Positions 35,698 to 47,600 of a stretch of DNA of 64,000 nucleotides are shown piece after piece. The stretch comes from Cohnella sp. WQ 127256 (lineage in GTDB: Bacteria > Bacillota > Bacilli > Paenibacillales > Paenibacillaceae). Both the position numbers and the translations under genes were made by a program. Location: positions 248,001 to 312,000 of the forward strand of contig NZ_JAMZCY010000001.1 of the NCBI RefSeq assembly GCF_024519285.1. Direction: 5' to 3'. Under the pieces are notes generated by a model. It saw nothing but the letters and a program-made list of their open reading frames with translations. It was not told the origin of the DNA and searched no databases. The stretch's first letter is position 1, and each line of letters starts with the position of its first letter.

Positions 35698-36904
35698 AAC
35701 GGCATTTCTCTATCCGGGTACCGGATCGCAATACACCGGAATGTTCAAGAGCCTGCACGAGAGTTATGCGGTCGTCAGACATACTTTCGAGGAAGCGGGG
35801 GAGTCGATTGGGCTCGATCTGGCGCGAACGTGCTTCGAAGACGGCTTTCCCGAAGAGGGAAGCATCGCGAATACGCAAGTCGCCATCCTCGCCTGCAGCG
35901 TAGCGGGACATCGGCTCTTGGCGCAAGAGGTCGGCTTGAAGCCTTACGTTGCGGCCGGGCATAGCTTGGGAGAGTGGTCCGCGCTAACGTGCGCGGGTGT
36001 ACTCAAGTTGCCCGACGCCGTCAAGGCGGTACGGCAACGGGGCAAATGGATGGAGGAAGCCGTTCCGGACGGAGGCGGACTCATTGTCGCGGTGAACCAT
36101 TTACCACTGCATGTGATAAAGGAATACTGCGTCTCCGACCCGGTCACGGGGCAAGTCGTCGAGATCGCGTGTCTCAATGCTCCTGACCAGGCGGTCATCG
36201 CAGGTCACAGCGAAGCCGTCGAACGGATCGCGCTTGTTCTCGAATCATTGGGCGGCAAAGTCGTCCGATTACGCGCGAAGGTTCCTTTCCATACTTCGCT
36301 CATGCGGCCCGCCGCCGAGAAACTGTCAATTGAGCTAACCAACCTATCGTTCAGCAAGCCGGAATGGCCTGTCATTTCCAACGTTACCGCCATCCCGCAC
36401 GAGCACGATTCAACTACGTTGAGGCAGAAATTGGCCGAACAACTGACGACGGCGGTCCGATGGGAGGAAACCGTACGGCTCATGCAACGGCAAGGGGTTC
36501 AATACGCCATCGAGATCGGTCCGCACAAAGTATTGAAGCAGCTTAACCGCAAGACGGCCCGAAATATCCGTTCCTATGCGCTGGACGTGCCCGAGGACTG
36601 GGACTCGATGTTCGAGCTGCGCCGGCTGAAGCCTGCATTCATCGACCAGTGCCTGACCGTCGCCGTCACGACCCGGAATCGCAATGACGATGCCGAGCAA
36701 TACCGCAAGGGAGCGGTCGAGCCTTATAAGCGATTGCTGCAAATCCAGGAACAATCGGTCGCCGAAGGGAGCGAGCTATCGTATTCGCGGATGAAAGAAA
36801 GCTTCGAACTGTTAACGGAAATATTGGCGTGCAAACGAGTCGCGGAAGATGAGCAAAACGAACGCCTGGCACACTTGGTTTACCAACTCAACGGAGAGGG
36901 ATGA
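35690..36904 (+). CDS. Free-standing acyltransferase (trans-AT, malonyl-CoA type)
   Basis: A FabD-like acyltransferase of 404 residues. The catalytic Ser is in GHSLGEW (about residue 90), the conserved Arg in RQRGKWM, and the catalytic His in VPFHTSLM. It should load malonyl from CoA onto the ACP that follows the AT-less KS of the next synthase, a trans-AT arrangement. The N-terminal oxyanion motif, normally GQGSQ, reads GTGSQ here. An extra helical segment of about 100 residues follows the AT fold. It starts inside the NRPS1 stop region (8-bp overlap) and ends overlapping the CPBP gene. An acyl-hydrolase editing role is an alternative because of the altered motif. Confidence 0.88.
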   Translation: MNKTAFLYPGTGSQYTGMFKSLHESYAVVRHTFEEAGESIGLDLARTCFEDGFPEEGSIANTQVAILACSVAGHRLLAQEVGLKPYVAAGHSLGEWSALTCAGVLKLPDAVKAVRQRGKWMEEAVPDGGGLIVAVNHLPLHVIKEYCVSDPVTGQVVEIACLNAPDQAVIAGHSEAVERIALVLESLGGKVVRLRAKVPFHTSLMRPAAEKLSIELTNLSFSKPEWPVISNVTAIPHEHDSTTLRQKLAEQLTTAVRWEETVRLMQRQGVQYAIEIGPHKVLKQLNRKTARNIRSYALDVPEDWDSMFELRRLKPAFIDQCLTVAVTTRNRNDDAEQYRKGAVEPYKRLLQIQEQSVAEGSELSYSRMKESFELLTEILACKRVAEDEQNERLAHLVYQLNGEG

Positions 36905-38568
36905 CGTTAATGAAAAAGATAGCGTTCATGCTGGGAGAAGTATTGCTTCTGCTTGGCTTGTTCATGGCGGTGGCATTCGTTCACAACACGGTGATCGTAC
37001 CGGATTCTGGGGCCTACGGCAATTATTTGATGGACAATCTGCCTGTGTGGATTTCGATTATGTTCGCGATTACAGCGGCAATCATTCTGATCGTCTTTCA
37101 AATTAAAAAGAGAATAGTAGGAGAACGTTACGTCAGCGTATGGAAAATGAGCAAGTTCGCTAAAGTGAGCCGGGTGGATGCGGCGATGCTGACTTTGATC
37201 GGTATTTTCGCGGCACTTCTGTTCATGAGCGTTATCCGGATTTCTTCGGTAGCCGACGCTTTGCCCGACTTTGATGATTACTTGAACTTGTTTATGAAAT
37301 CGGATAGCTTCGTCATGGTCATCGTAGGCGTGTGTATCATCGGTCCGCTATTCGAGGAAGTACTCTTCCGCGGTGTGCTCTTTAACCTTATGCGCCGCGC
37401 CGTTCCGTTCGGTGTTGCTTTACTGTTGCAAGCGATCATCTACGGGTATGCCCAACCTAATCCGAGTATCCAGGTTACCGCGTTTTTCCTTGCCCTGATG
37501 TACGGAATTTTGTATACGAAGCTGCAATCGGTCTGGGCAACGATCTGGACGGCATTCGTCATCAACACGATTTTGTTTTGCTCCCAGAAGTTCGGTTTGC
37601 TGGAGCTGTTCTCGACTTTCACCGATTCCGTGCTGTTCCTAATGGCAGTCTTATGCTTGTTCGTCACGGTCGTGTTGGTCGTCTCGGTTTGGAAAGGTCA
37701 CGAGAAGGTGGGCCACCTTAAGATGATCGGCGGGCTGCTCCTATGGCCACTCATCTTCGTCGTGACCTATTTTCCCTTCCTGAATGTATGGAATAACAAG
37801 ATTATGTCTATCTCCTCAATATCTGGCTGGCTCGGCAATAATAACGTCATCGGATTCGTCATTTTCGACTTGGCGACTTTCGCCATCTTTTTCTACGCGA
37901 TGAAAGCGATCCATAAGAAAAACCTGATCGTCGTAAGCAATTTCTCGCGAATCGATCGTAAGGTTATGGTAATGATCTCGATTCTGGGCGTCGGCATGGG
38001 TGTATGGGTACAGGCTTTTTTCAAAATCCCTTATTTTCATGATACCTTCCCGCAATTCGAGCAGCTATTCGAATACCTAACGACCGCTTCCATTCCGATC
38101 TTTATTTTGTTTCTATTCATTCATTCCGCCTATAAAGAAATATTTTTCCGCGCCTTGGTCTATAACGTTTTGAGGTCCGTCCAGCCGATCTCCGTCTCGA
38201 TTCTCGTGACAGGCATTATTTATGGAGGGCTGTTTTTCTTATGGGATATTCCCATGACGATCTATGCCCTTGCTGGAGCGTTGATCTTCGGTCTTATGTT
38301 CGAATGGTTCAAGACGATCTGGGCTCCGATTGTGAACGAGCTATTCCTGTTCGGGACATATTTCGTGATGAGAAAGCTGGATATGCCCTATAGCTCAGGC
38401 ATGGTCTGGCTGATGGCGATAAGTTCGGTGTTGGTTGTCTCCATGATGGTCATTCTTTACCGGATGCGGGAAAGCGCGCCGGTCGATTCCTCCGCGCCTG
38501 ATCGAGCTGGACAAGCACCACATCCGATCAACGTCGATCCTTCTAAGCGGAAAGCGATCGCGAAGTAA
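36901..38568 (+). CDS. Duplicated CPBP/Abi-like membrane protein
   Basis: A 555-residue protein with about 14-16 hydrophobic segments. Two CPBP-like units are visible. The first has the motif EEVLFRGVLFN (EExxxR, about residue 151). The second has KEIFFRALVYN (about residue 414). CPBP proteins (type II CAAX-prenyl endopeptidase/bacteriocin-processing or immunity family) also need His residues in later helices. At the expected places unit 1 reads YGYAQPNP and FVINTIL, and unit 2 IYGGLFFLW and IVNELF, without His. Active peptidase function is therefore doubtful. Its place inside the operon suggests self-resistance, export or membrane anchoring of the assembly line. ATG 36901 overlaps the AT stop; ATG 36910 is also possible. 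Confidence 0.8.
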   Translation: MTLMKKIAFMLGEVLLLLGLFMAVAFVHNTVIVPDSGAYGNYLMDNLPVWISIMFAITAAIILIVFQIKKRIVGERYVSVWKMSKFAKVSRVDAAMLTLIGIFAALLFMSVIRISSVADALPDFDDYLNLFMKSDSFVMVIVGVCIIGPLFEEVLFRGVLFNLMRRAVPFGVALLLQAIIYGYAQPNPSIQVTAFFLALMYGILYTKLQSVWATIWTAFVINTILFCSQKFGLLELFSTFTDSVLFLMAVLCLFVTVVLVVSVWKGHEKVGHLKMIGGLLLWPLIFVVTYFPFLNVWNNKIMSISSISGWLGNNNVIGFVIFDLATFAIFFYAMKAIHKKNLIVVSNFSRIDRKVMVMISILGVGMGVWVQAFFKIPYFHDTFPQFEQLFEYLTTASIPIFILFLFIHSAYKEIFFRALVYNVLRSVQPISVSILVTGIIYGGLFFLWDIPMTIYALAGALIFGLMFEWFKTIWAPIVNELFLFGTYFVMRKLDMPYSSGMVWLMAISSVLVVSMMVILYRMRESAPVDSSAPDRAGQAPHPINVDPSKRKAIAK

Positions 38569-38627
38569 GCCATCACGCGGCTTAGCTTACATCGTTCATT
38601 TTCGGACTTAAGGTTAGGAGGACAATT

Positions 38628-41600
38628 ATGCTAGATTTTAATCTATTGGACGACAATGAAACGGAAGAACCATTCGAAATCGAAGAAGATTCGATGCAGG
38701 AAATTGCCATTATTGGTCTGTCGGCACAGCTTCCAATGGTAGACGACATCGAACAGTTCTGGCAATTCATTTGCAATGGAGTGGACTTCATCACGGAATT
38801 TCCCGAGGCGAGGCGAATGGACGTAGATCTATTCGCGCGGAGCAAAGCCCGGGGTGGCGAATCCCCTCTGACCTATTTCGATGGCGCCTATCTCGATCGG
38901 ATCGATGAGTTCGACTATAGCTTCTTCCGGCTATCGCCCAAAGAAGCAAGTCTGATGACCCCGAACCAGCGATTATTCCTGCAGACTGCGTGGAAATCGA
39001 TCGAGGACGCAGGTTACTGTAGGCGAACACTGGCGGGCTCCCGTACCGGTGTGTACGTAGGCTTCAATGCGGATAGCTTGTACGATTACAAGAGAATGAT
39101 CGTCGACGCGGATCCAGAGCTTCTGTCGATGGGTGTGCCCGGCAACATCTCCTCGATCATCGCTGGAAGAATCTCCTACTTACTTGACTTGAACGGACCA
39201 AGCTTATGCGTTGATACGGCCTGCTCGTCTTCATTGGTGGCGATTCATCTGGCATGCCAGGCGATACGTAACAGAGAATGCGAGATGGCGATCGCAGGAA
39301 GCGTAAAAATTAATTTGCTTCCGCTCGCGAATGAAGTGAAGATCGGGATCGAATCCTCTAATGGGCGTGCCCGTACCTTCGACGACAGCGCGGACGGTAC
39401 AGGAGCAGGCGAAGGCGTTATCGCTTTCGTTCTCAAACCGCTCGTCAAAGCGCTGCGGGATGGTGACGCGGTTCATGCCGTTATTAAAGGGAGCGCGGTC
39501 AATCAAGACGGGAGATCGGTCGGGCTGACGGCACCGAACGTAGCGGCGCAAGAGGACGTTCTGGCCAGGGCATGGGACAATGCGGGCATTCATCCAGAAA
39601 CGATCTCTTATATGGAAGCGCACGGAACGGGTACTAAGCTGGGAGATCCGATTGAGATCGCAGGCATGGACAGAGCGTTCCGCAAGTATACCGACCGCAA
39701 GCAGTTCGTAGCCGTCGGGTCGATCAAGTCGAACGTCGGACATCTAGATCACGCGGCAGGGGCTATTGGGATGCTCAAGGCCATCTTTGCTATGAAGCGG
39801 AAGCAGATTCCACCGCTGCTGCATTTCGTAAGGCCGAATAGAAGCATTGATTTCATTGATTCTCCGGTCTACGTGAACGATCGCTTGATGGAATGGACGG
39901 CGGAGATGTATCCTCGCAGATGCGGTGTCAGCGCGTTCGGGATCAGTGGAACCAACTGCCATATTGTGCTGGAGGAAGCGCCGGATACCGATTGCGAGAA
40001 AAGCGAGCTTCTACCCGCAGAGTCGGATGGGAACCGTCACGGTCATATGCTGACTTTATCCGCCAAAAGCGAAAAGGCTTTGCGTGAGCTAGTTGCTTTA
40101 TATCGGACGATCGTTGGGAACGAGACAAGCGCGGAACGTATTTGCTTTACTGCACACACGGGAAGAGACCATCATGATCATCGGTTGGCAATCGTGTTCC
40201 GGGATTATAAAGAGCTGCGGAACAAGCTGGACCGTCTGACGACCGGCGAATTCGCCTCTCTGGAGCCGCAAGGTATTTATTATGGCTCGCGTAAGCCAGC
40301 GGCAGCGGGATCGGAAGATCTCGACTTTGCTTCGGAAGGGCAAGACTGGGTAGAGATCGCGGAGCGTTACACGCTTGGTGCGGAAATCGATTGGGATCGT
40401 CTGTATTCGGCGAAGTCGTACGCGCGAGTTCATCTACCTACCTACCCTTTCGAGAGAACCCGCTGTTGGATAGAGCTCGATCGTATCCCGTTAATGACCG
40501 CTGACTCTCCTCATAAGGAAAGCCGCCAAACCACGGTCTATGAAGTAGCATTGACGGGTCGCGACCAAGATACGTACTCGTCTGCGGAACAGGAGATTGC
40601 CCGAATTTGGGGCGAGGTGCTCGGATTTCGACAAATTCATTACGAGGACAATTTCTTCGAGCTGGGCGGGGACTCCATTCTTGCACTTAAAATTGCGAAT
40701 CGGATTCGCGGGCAGTGGGCGGTGGACGTCAGCGTGGCCGACTTGTTCACCCATGCAACATTACCCGAGCTGGCGGCATTCGTGGAACGACGATCCGGCG
40801 ATGGTCCTCTCCGGTCGGAAGCAACTTTTTCCTTGTCGAAAGCAAGCGCAAGGGACTATTATCCGCTCACTTCTTCGCAATTGCGCGTATTCGCGCAGGA
40901 GCAATTCGGATCGATCGGTACGGCGAACAATACGCCGTTCTGCGCGATGGTGGAGGGCGAGCTAGATTCCGGCCGGGTGAACGAGGCATTCACGCGACTG
41001 GTGGACAGGCATGAATCTCTGAGAACCGCATTCGAATTCGTCGACGGGGAAGCGAGACAGCGGGTCGTCGATCGAACGAATTTCGCAATCGAGATCCATA
41101 ACGGTACGACGGAACGATTGGACGACATCATCGATGCATTCATCCGGCCTTTCGACCTATCGTGCCCGCCGTTGCTGAGGGTAGGTTTGGTGACGCTTCA
41201 GACGAATCGTCATCTGCTTATGATCGATCTTCACCATATAATGTCGGACGGCATGTCCACAGGCATCTTAATGAAAGAGTTCTGCGATCTGTACAACGGA
41301 ACTCCGCTGGCTGAGCTTAAAATTCAATATAAGGACTACGCGGTCTGGCAGCAACGTTCGATTAACGAAGGGGAACTTCGGGACCGCAAAGCCTATTGGA
41401 CGGATCGATTGTCGGGCGAGCTTCCCGTGTTGGAGCTTCCGTATGATTTTCCTAGATCCGACCGCAAGCAGCCGGGCGGAAGCCGCGTAAGAGTTCCGAT
41501 GGAAGCCTCATTGAAACGACAATTGGAGCAGCTTGCAATCGAGCGCAGATTAACGATGAACGCCCTTCTTTTCGCGCTGTACGCTCTGCTATTACATGGA

Positions 41601-44600
41601 TATTCCAATCAAGATCGCCTTATCGTCGGTACGCTGGTGGCGGGAAGAAACCATCCGGATCTTGAGCGGGTATTCGGGATGTTCATCAACTTCTTGCCTA
41701 TTGACGTCCGGTTTGCTCCGAAGGCGACTTTTGCGGACTATTTGACGGAAATTAACGAGACGATAGGCAAATCTTATGCGAACGACTATCCGTTCGATCT
41801 GATGTTATCGGATTCGGCGTTAAAGACGGATCGCTCGCGCAACCCTCTGTACGACACGATGTTCGTCTATCACAACGAGTATAAAATGAATTCGGCGAAT
41901 CCGTATCGGATGGAGGTCGAGGGGCTGTCGTTCGCGGAATATCCGCTAAACCGTCCTACGTCATCGTTGGATTTAAAGCTGGACGTGTGGCAGGATGCGG
42001 ACGATCGGCTCGTACTCGTGTTGGAATACGACACGGCTTTGTTCGCGGAAACAACGATGAAGCAGTGGATGTCCTCATTCTTGAAGCTTGCGGAAGCGGC
42101 TGTCGCCGAACCGGAGGCGCCTCTGTCGCGCTTGCTTGCGGAGAAATCCGCCGAGGAGCAAGAGGAGGTCGTGATCAAAGAAAGCGCGGCTGCTTACGAT
42201 ATTAAGCCTTCTCTTTCGGTAGTGGTTAGCGCCACGTTCACCGTCGAGCACATCGGCGAGCATGTGAACTGGTGGTGCAGACAGTTTGATCTGCCGGTCC
42301 GCGTATCGTTCGCGCCGTACCATCAAGTGTTCCAGGAGTTGCTGGATCATGGCAGCCTTCTCGGCAGGAACGACGGGGTTAACGTGTTCATGATCCGGTT
42401 CGAAGATTGGATCCGGGATGACGAAAGTCCGATCGGCGTCACAATCGCCAAACTCGAAAAAATATATTCGGATCTGATTGAGGCTTTTGGTCAGCGGAAG
42501 AAGGGAGTTCCTCACTTTGTAGCGATATTCCCCGTCTCCGATCATTTGCCGTTCGAAAGCGAACTGTTCTCGTACTTGGCAGCGTTGAACGAACGCTGGA
42601 GGCAGTTCCTTGGCAGCCTCGATCGCGTTTTCGTTCTCGAGTTGAACGAAGTGTTGGCCGATTCGTATGAAGTGCGGCAAATGTACGACAGAGTAACGGA
42701 TCAGGAAGGGCATGCCCCTTTCACGGAACAATTTTACGCGGTGATCGGAACAACGATTGCCCGTAAGCTGATCGCTTGGAAAAGACAGAACTTTAAAGTC
42801 GTCGTCCTCGATTGCGACAATACACTCTGGAAGGGAATTTGCGGGGAGGACGGTCCGACCGGCGTAGAAATTTCCGAAAATTATCGAGATTTGCAACGTT
42901 TCATGTTGGACAGGTACGAGGAAGGCATGCTTCTGGCGATCAGCAGCAAGAACAATGAAGCGGACGTATGGGAAACGTTCGAGCGCCACCCGAATATGCT
43001 TCTGAAGAAGGAGCATTTTGCCGCCGCGAGAATTCATTGGGGCGCTAAGTCGACGGCTTTACGAGAAATTGCCGAGCAATTGAATTTAGGATTGGACAGT
43101 TTTATCTTCGTCGACGATAGCGGGATGGAATGCGCAGAAATGATGCAGAATTGTCCGTCTGTGTTGACCTTGCAGTTGCCGGAGGATGAACGACAAATCC
43201 CGGATTACCTTCGTCACGTATGGGGGTTCGATAAGCTGGTCGTGACGGAAGAAGATCGCAAGCGAACCGCTCTCTATGCGGCCGAATCCATACGTCGCCA
43301 ATATTTGCAGGAAGACAATGTTTCAATGGAACAATTTCTTCGCGGCTTGGGGCTGCGAATCTACATGACAAGCTTGCGCGAGGATCAAGTTCCTCGGGCA
43401 GCCCAGTTAACGCAGCGCACAAATCAATTCAATATGCATTCCCTTCCTAGGACGGAAAATGAGCTCGCGAGCATGCTTTCGATATCCGGCAAGCCTATGT
43501 GGAGCATCGAGGTAGAGGATCGCTTTGGTGAGTACGGATTCGTTGGATTAGTAACAGGGCATGCCGAACGTGAATCGTTCATCCTGGATACGTTCCTGTT
43601 AAGCTGCCGCGTACTCGGCAGAGGGGTAGAACATGCGATTCTATCCGAAGTGAAACGGGTTACCACGAGTTATCAGGCCGAATATATCGAGATGCAATAC
43701 GTGGCTACCGAGAAGAACGCCCCTTTCCGCGAATTTCTGGAAACGTCCGGTTGGCGGTTGGAGGACATCGCTAGCGGGAGGACCGCCTATCGACTGCGCG
43801 TGGATAGCATTCCGGACCGCTCCCCTCATATCACGCTAACGAACGAACGGCTGAAGGCTACCGTGTTGTCATTGCCGCGGGCAATGAATTCCGGGGAACG
43901 AGAATGCGCGGCCAGCACTCCGCCGATCTTACTAGCAGCTGCGACTTCCGTCCCCTCGGTCAAAAATCGCCCGAGCCAGGAGGAAGGTCCGCGAAATTGG
44001 CATAGCTCTGAAGCATTTAAGGATGTCGCCGCGTTAAGTCATGCCAGCCACTTGCTGCCTTTGCGTTATCACAACGCGGGAAGCCTCTTGCGGCTCGTTC
44101 AGAAACGGAAGCAATCCGTATCGGGAAGGAAGACGGATTATAAGGAACCCGTAACGTCGGCCGAACGCGAATTAGTCGAGCTGTGGGAAGAGCTATTGGA
44201 CATTCAACCCATCGGAGTTACGGATTCTTTCTTCGATATTGGCGGCAACTCGTTGCAGGCCGTCTCGCTGGCTTCGAGAATTCATCGGCAGTTCGATGCG
44301 CGGATTTCTCTACGCGACTTGTTCGCCGTGCCGACGATTCGGGGCTTGTCGGCATTGATCCACCGGACGGGTCCAACCGTCCATTCCACTATCGGGCCTG
44401 CTGAGCATCGCGATTACTATCCGGTAACTTCGGCTCAGAAGCGGTTGCTGGTGCTTAGCCGGTTGGATGACGCTAAGACGGCGGACACGGCATATAATCA
44501 GCCTTGCTTTTTCGAAGTAGAAGGCGCTTTGAACGTCGAACGGTTTCAAGCCGCTTGCGAGAAGCTGGTGCATAGGCATGAAAGTCTTCGAACTTCGTTC

Positions 44601-47600
44601 CGTTGGCAGGAAGGCGAATTCGTGCAAATCATCTCGCAGACGGTCGATTTTTCCGTCGAATTCCACGATGCGGACAACGAGAACGGGGAGGCGCATATCG
44701 CTCGCTTTATTCGTCCGTTCGATCTGGGACAATGTCCGTTATTCCGGGCAGGTATCGTCAGAATGGGAGAAGCAAAGTGGCTCCTAATGTTCGATATGTA
44801 TCACGTAGTATCGGACGGAGTGTCCATCGGCGTGATGATCCAAGAATTATTGGCTCTCTATCAAGGCAACGAGCTTCCCGAATTTCGCATCCAATATCGC
44901 GATTATGCCGTCTGGCAGACGGGGTTGCTGCATTCAGATCACATGAGAATGCAGGAAAGGTATTGGCTAGAGTCGTTCTCGGACGAAGTGCCGGTCTTGA
45001 ATGTACCGCTTGACTCGCCAAGACCCGCCATACGCAGCTATGAGGGCAAGCGCCTTAGCATCGAATTGGACAAAACGTTACATGAAGCGGTGCGATCTCT
45101 GGCCGCAGACGTTGAGGCGACGCCATTCATGGTGTATTTGTCCGCGTATTACGTGCTGCTCGCCAAATATTCCGGACAAGAGGACATCGTGGTCGGCTCT
45201 CCCGTAGCCGGGAGATCCCATGCTGATCTGGATCGGTTGATCGGCATGTTCGTCCATACGCTCGTTCTACGCAACAAGCCCGAAGGGAACCTCATGTTCC
45301 GTAGGTTTCTGGCCGAGGTGAAGGAGAATACGTTGCGGGCAATGGAGCATCAGGATTATCCGTTCGAACAATTAGTAGACAAGCTGGCGCTTCGCAGGGA
45401 TCTTAGCCGGAATCCGCTCTTCGATACGATGTTCGCGTATCAGAATATGTCGTGGGCGGACGGCGACATGGAAGCTGCGAAGGTGCGGCTGTATCCGTAT
45501 GACGCGGGTAGCAGCCGATTCGACTTCACGTTAGAGCTGGCGGAGCACGGCGATTCCATTCGTTTGAACGTAGAATATGCGACCGAGTTGTTCCATGAGA
45601 AGACGATGGAACGATTGATCCGTCATTATACGAACATCCTCGCGCAAGTGACGCGTTCTCCCGATCAGTTGCTGTCCGCGATCGACATGCTGGATGATTC
45701 GGAGAAGGCCAGGCTATTGTTCGGCTTCAATGCGACTCATGTCGAATATGAAACGGAGCGTACGATGCACTCGGTCTTCGAAGAGCAAGCGCGCCAATCT
45801 CCCGACGCGATCGCGGTCGTCTTCGGCAATCAAAGATTGACTTACGCGCAATTGAACGAAAGGGCCAATCGTTTGGCAATGGAATTAAGGGAACGGGGAG
45901 CCGCCCCGAATCAAATCGTCGGCATCATGGTCGAACGCTCGCCGGAGATGGTCGTTGCGGTATTGGGCGTATTGAAAGCCGGAGCCGCGTATTTGCCGAT
46001 CGATCCGCAATATCCGGAGGAGCGCATTCGCTACATGCTGGAGGACAGCCGGACGGGCATCGTGATCAGTCAACTTCGACTGGCGGAACGAATTCCTGCA
46101 AATCTTCAGACGTTACACGTCGACGATCAACGTTTCGCGGACGTGGGCGACCATTGGCCAACGGGTAATCCTTTGTCGCGAAATACGACAAAAGATCTTG
46201 CCTATGTCATCTACACTTCCGGTTCGACGGGCAAACCGAAAGGAGTCATGGTCGAGCACGGCGGCATGATTAACTTACAGATTTATTTCCAACGGAAGCT
46301 GAACGTCGCGAATACCGACAAAATCGCGCAATTCGCCAGCTTTTCATTCGACGCCTCCGTGTGGGAAATGTTCATGAGCTTATTCAATGGCGGAGAGCTG
46401 CACGTCTTAGCTTCGGAAACGATTCATCATTACGACAAACTGGAGCATTATTTCAACGATCAGGGGATCACGGTCGCGACTTTGCCGCCAACCTACTTGG
46501 CGGGATTACGGCCGGAGAACGTGCGGATGCTGCGCGCGGTCATTACGGCGGGCTCCTCTTCCACTGCGGATTTGCTGGCTAAGTGGAGGAGCAAAGTACA
46601 GTACGTCAACGCTTACGGGCCGACCGAAACAACGATCTGCGCGACAGTATGGACTGCCCCTCCAGCCGGAGATTCCAGCGAGAGCACGTCCGTCCCGATC
46701 GGAATTCCGATCCCGAATGCGCAAGCCTACATCGTTAATGAACACGATCAATTGCAACCGGTCGGCGTACCCGGCGAATTGTGCATAGGAGGAGCGGGGC
46801 TGGCTAGAGGTTATCTGCATCGTCCCGACTTGACGGAGAAGCAGTTCGTCTCCAATCCTTTCGTATCCGGTACCCGAATGTATAGAACCGGCGATCAGGC
46901 TAAGTGGCTGCCGGACGGGACGATCGAATACGTGGGCCGGATGGACGATCAAGTCAAAATACGCGGGTATCGCATCGAGCTGGGCGAGGTAGGGAATTGT
47001 TTGTCGAGCCATCCGAACGTAACGGAATGCATTGTCGTTCCTTACGCGGATTCGCAGGGCGGGATCGAACTGTGCGCCTACATCGGTACGGATGGACATG
47101 CGCTTGCCGCGAGCGAAATTCGTAGTTTCGTCGGGGAGCGTCTACCGGATTATATGGTTCCCGCCTACGTCGTCGTGTTGGACAAGCTTCCGCTCACTTC
47201 GAACGGGAAAGTAGACAAAAAGGCGTTGCCTGAGCCCGCCCGCGCTTCCAATGAAAGCTACGAGCCGCCGACGAATGAAACCGAACGCCGACTTGCCTGG
47301 ATGTGGAGCGACATTCTCTCCGTCGATAAGATCGGTATTCAGGATCACTTCTTCGAGCTGGGTGGACATTCGCTTAAAGCCATAGCGTTGCTGACTCGCA
47401 TTCATGAGGAGTTGGGCGTCGAGCTGATGTTAAAGCAGCTCTTTCAAGCACCGACGATCCAGCGGCTCTCGCGCTTGATATCGGATACGAAGCCGACTCG
47501 CTACGATGCGCTTCCGGCAGTCGAAGCCCGGAGCAGCTATCCGGTCACCCACGGACAGAAAAAGCTGTTTGTTCTACAGCAGCTTGAAGGCGCGCAAACG

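Noticed and set aside
42075..43037. A 320-codon open frame on the minus strand opposite the FkbH region
   Set aside because: Antisense to a well-supported domain with clear HAD motifs; composition is that of a mirror frame in GC-richer DNA and there is no ribosome binding site.
46506..47099. A 197-codon minus-strand frame opposite the Phe A domain
   Set aside because: Lies wholly within conserved A-domain motifs on the other strand; no start signal or homology pattern.
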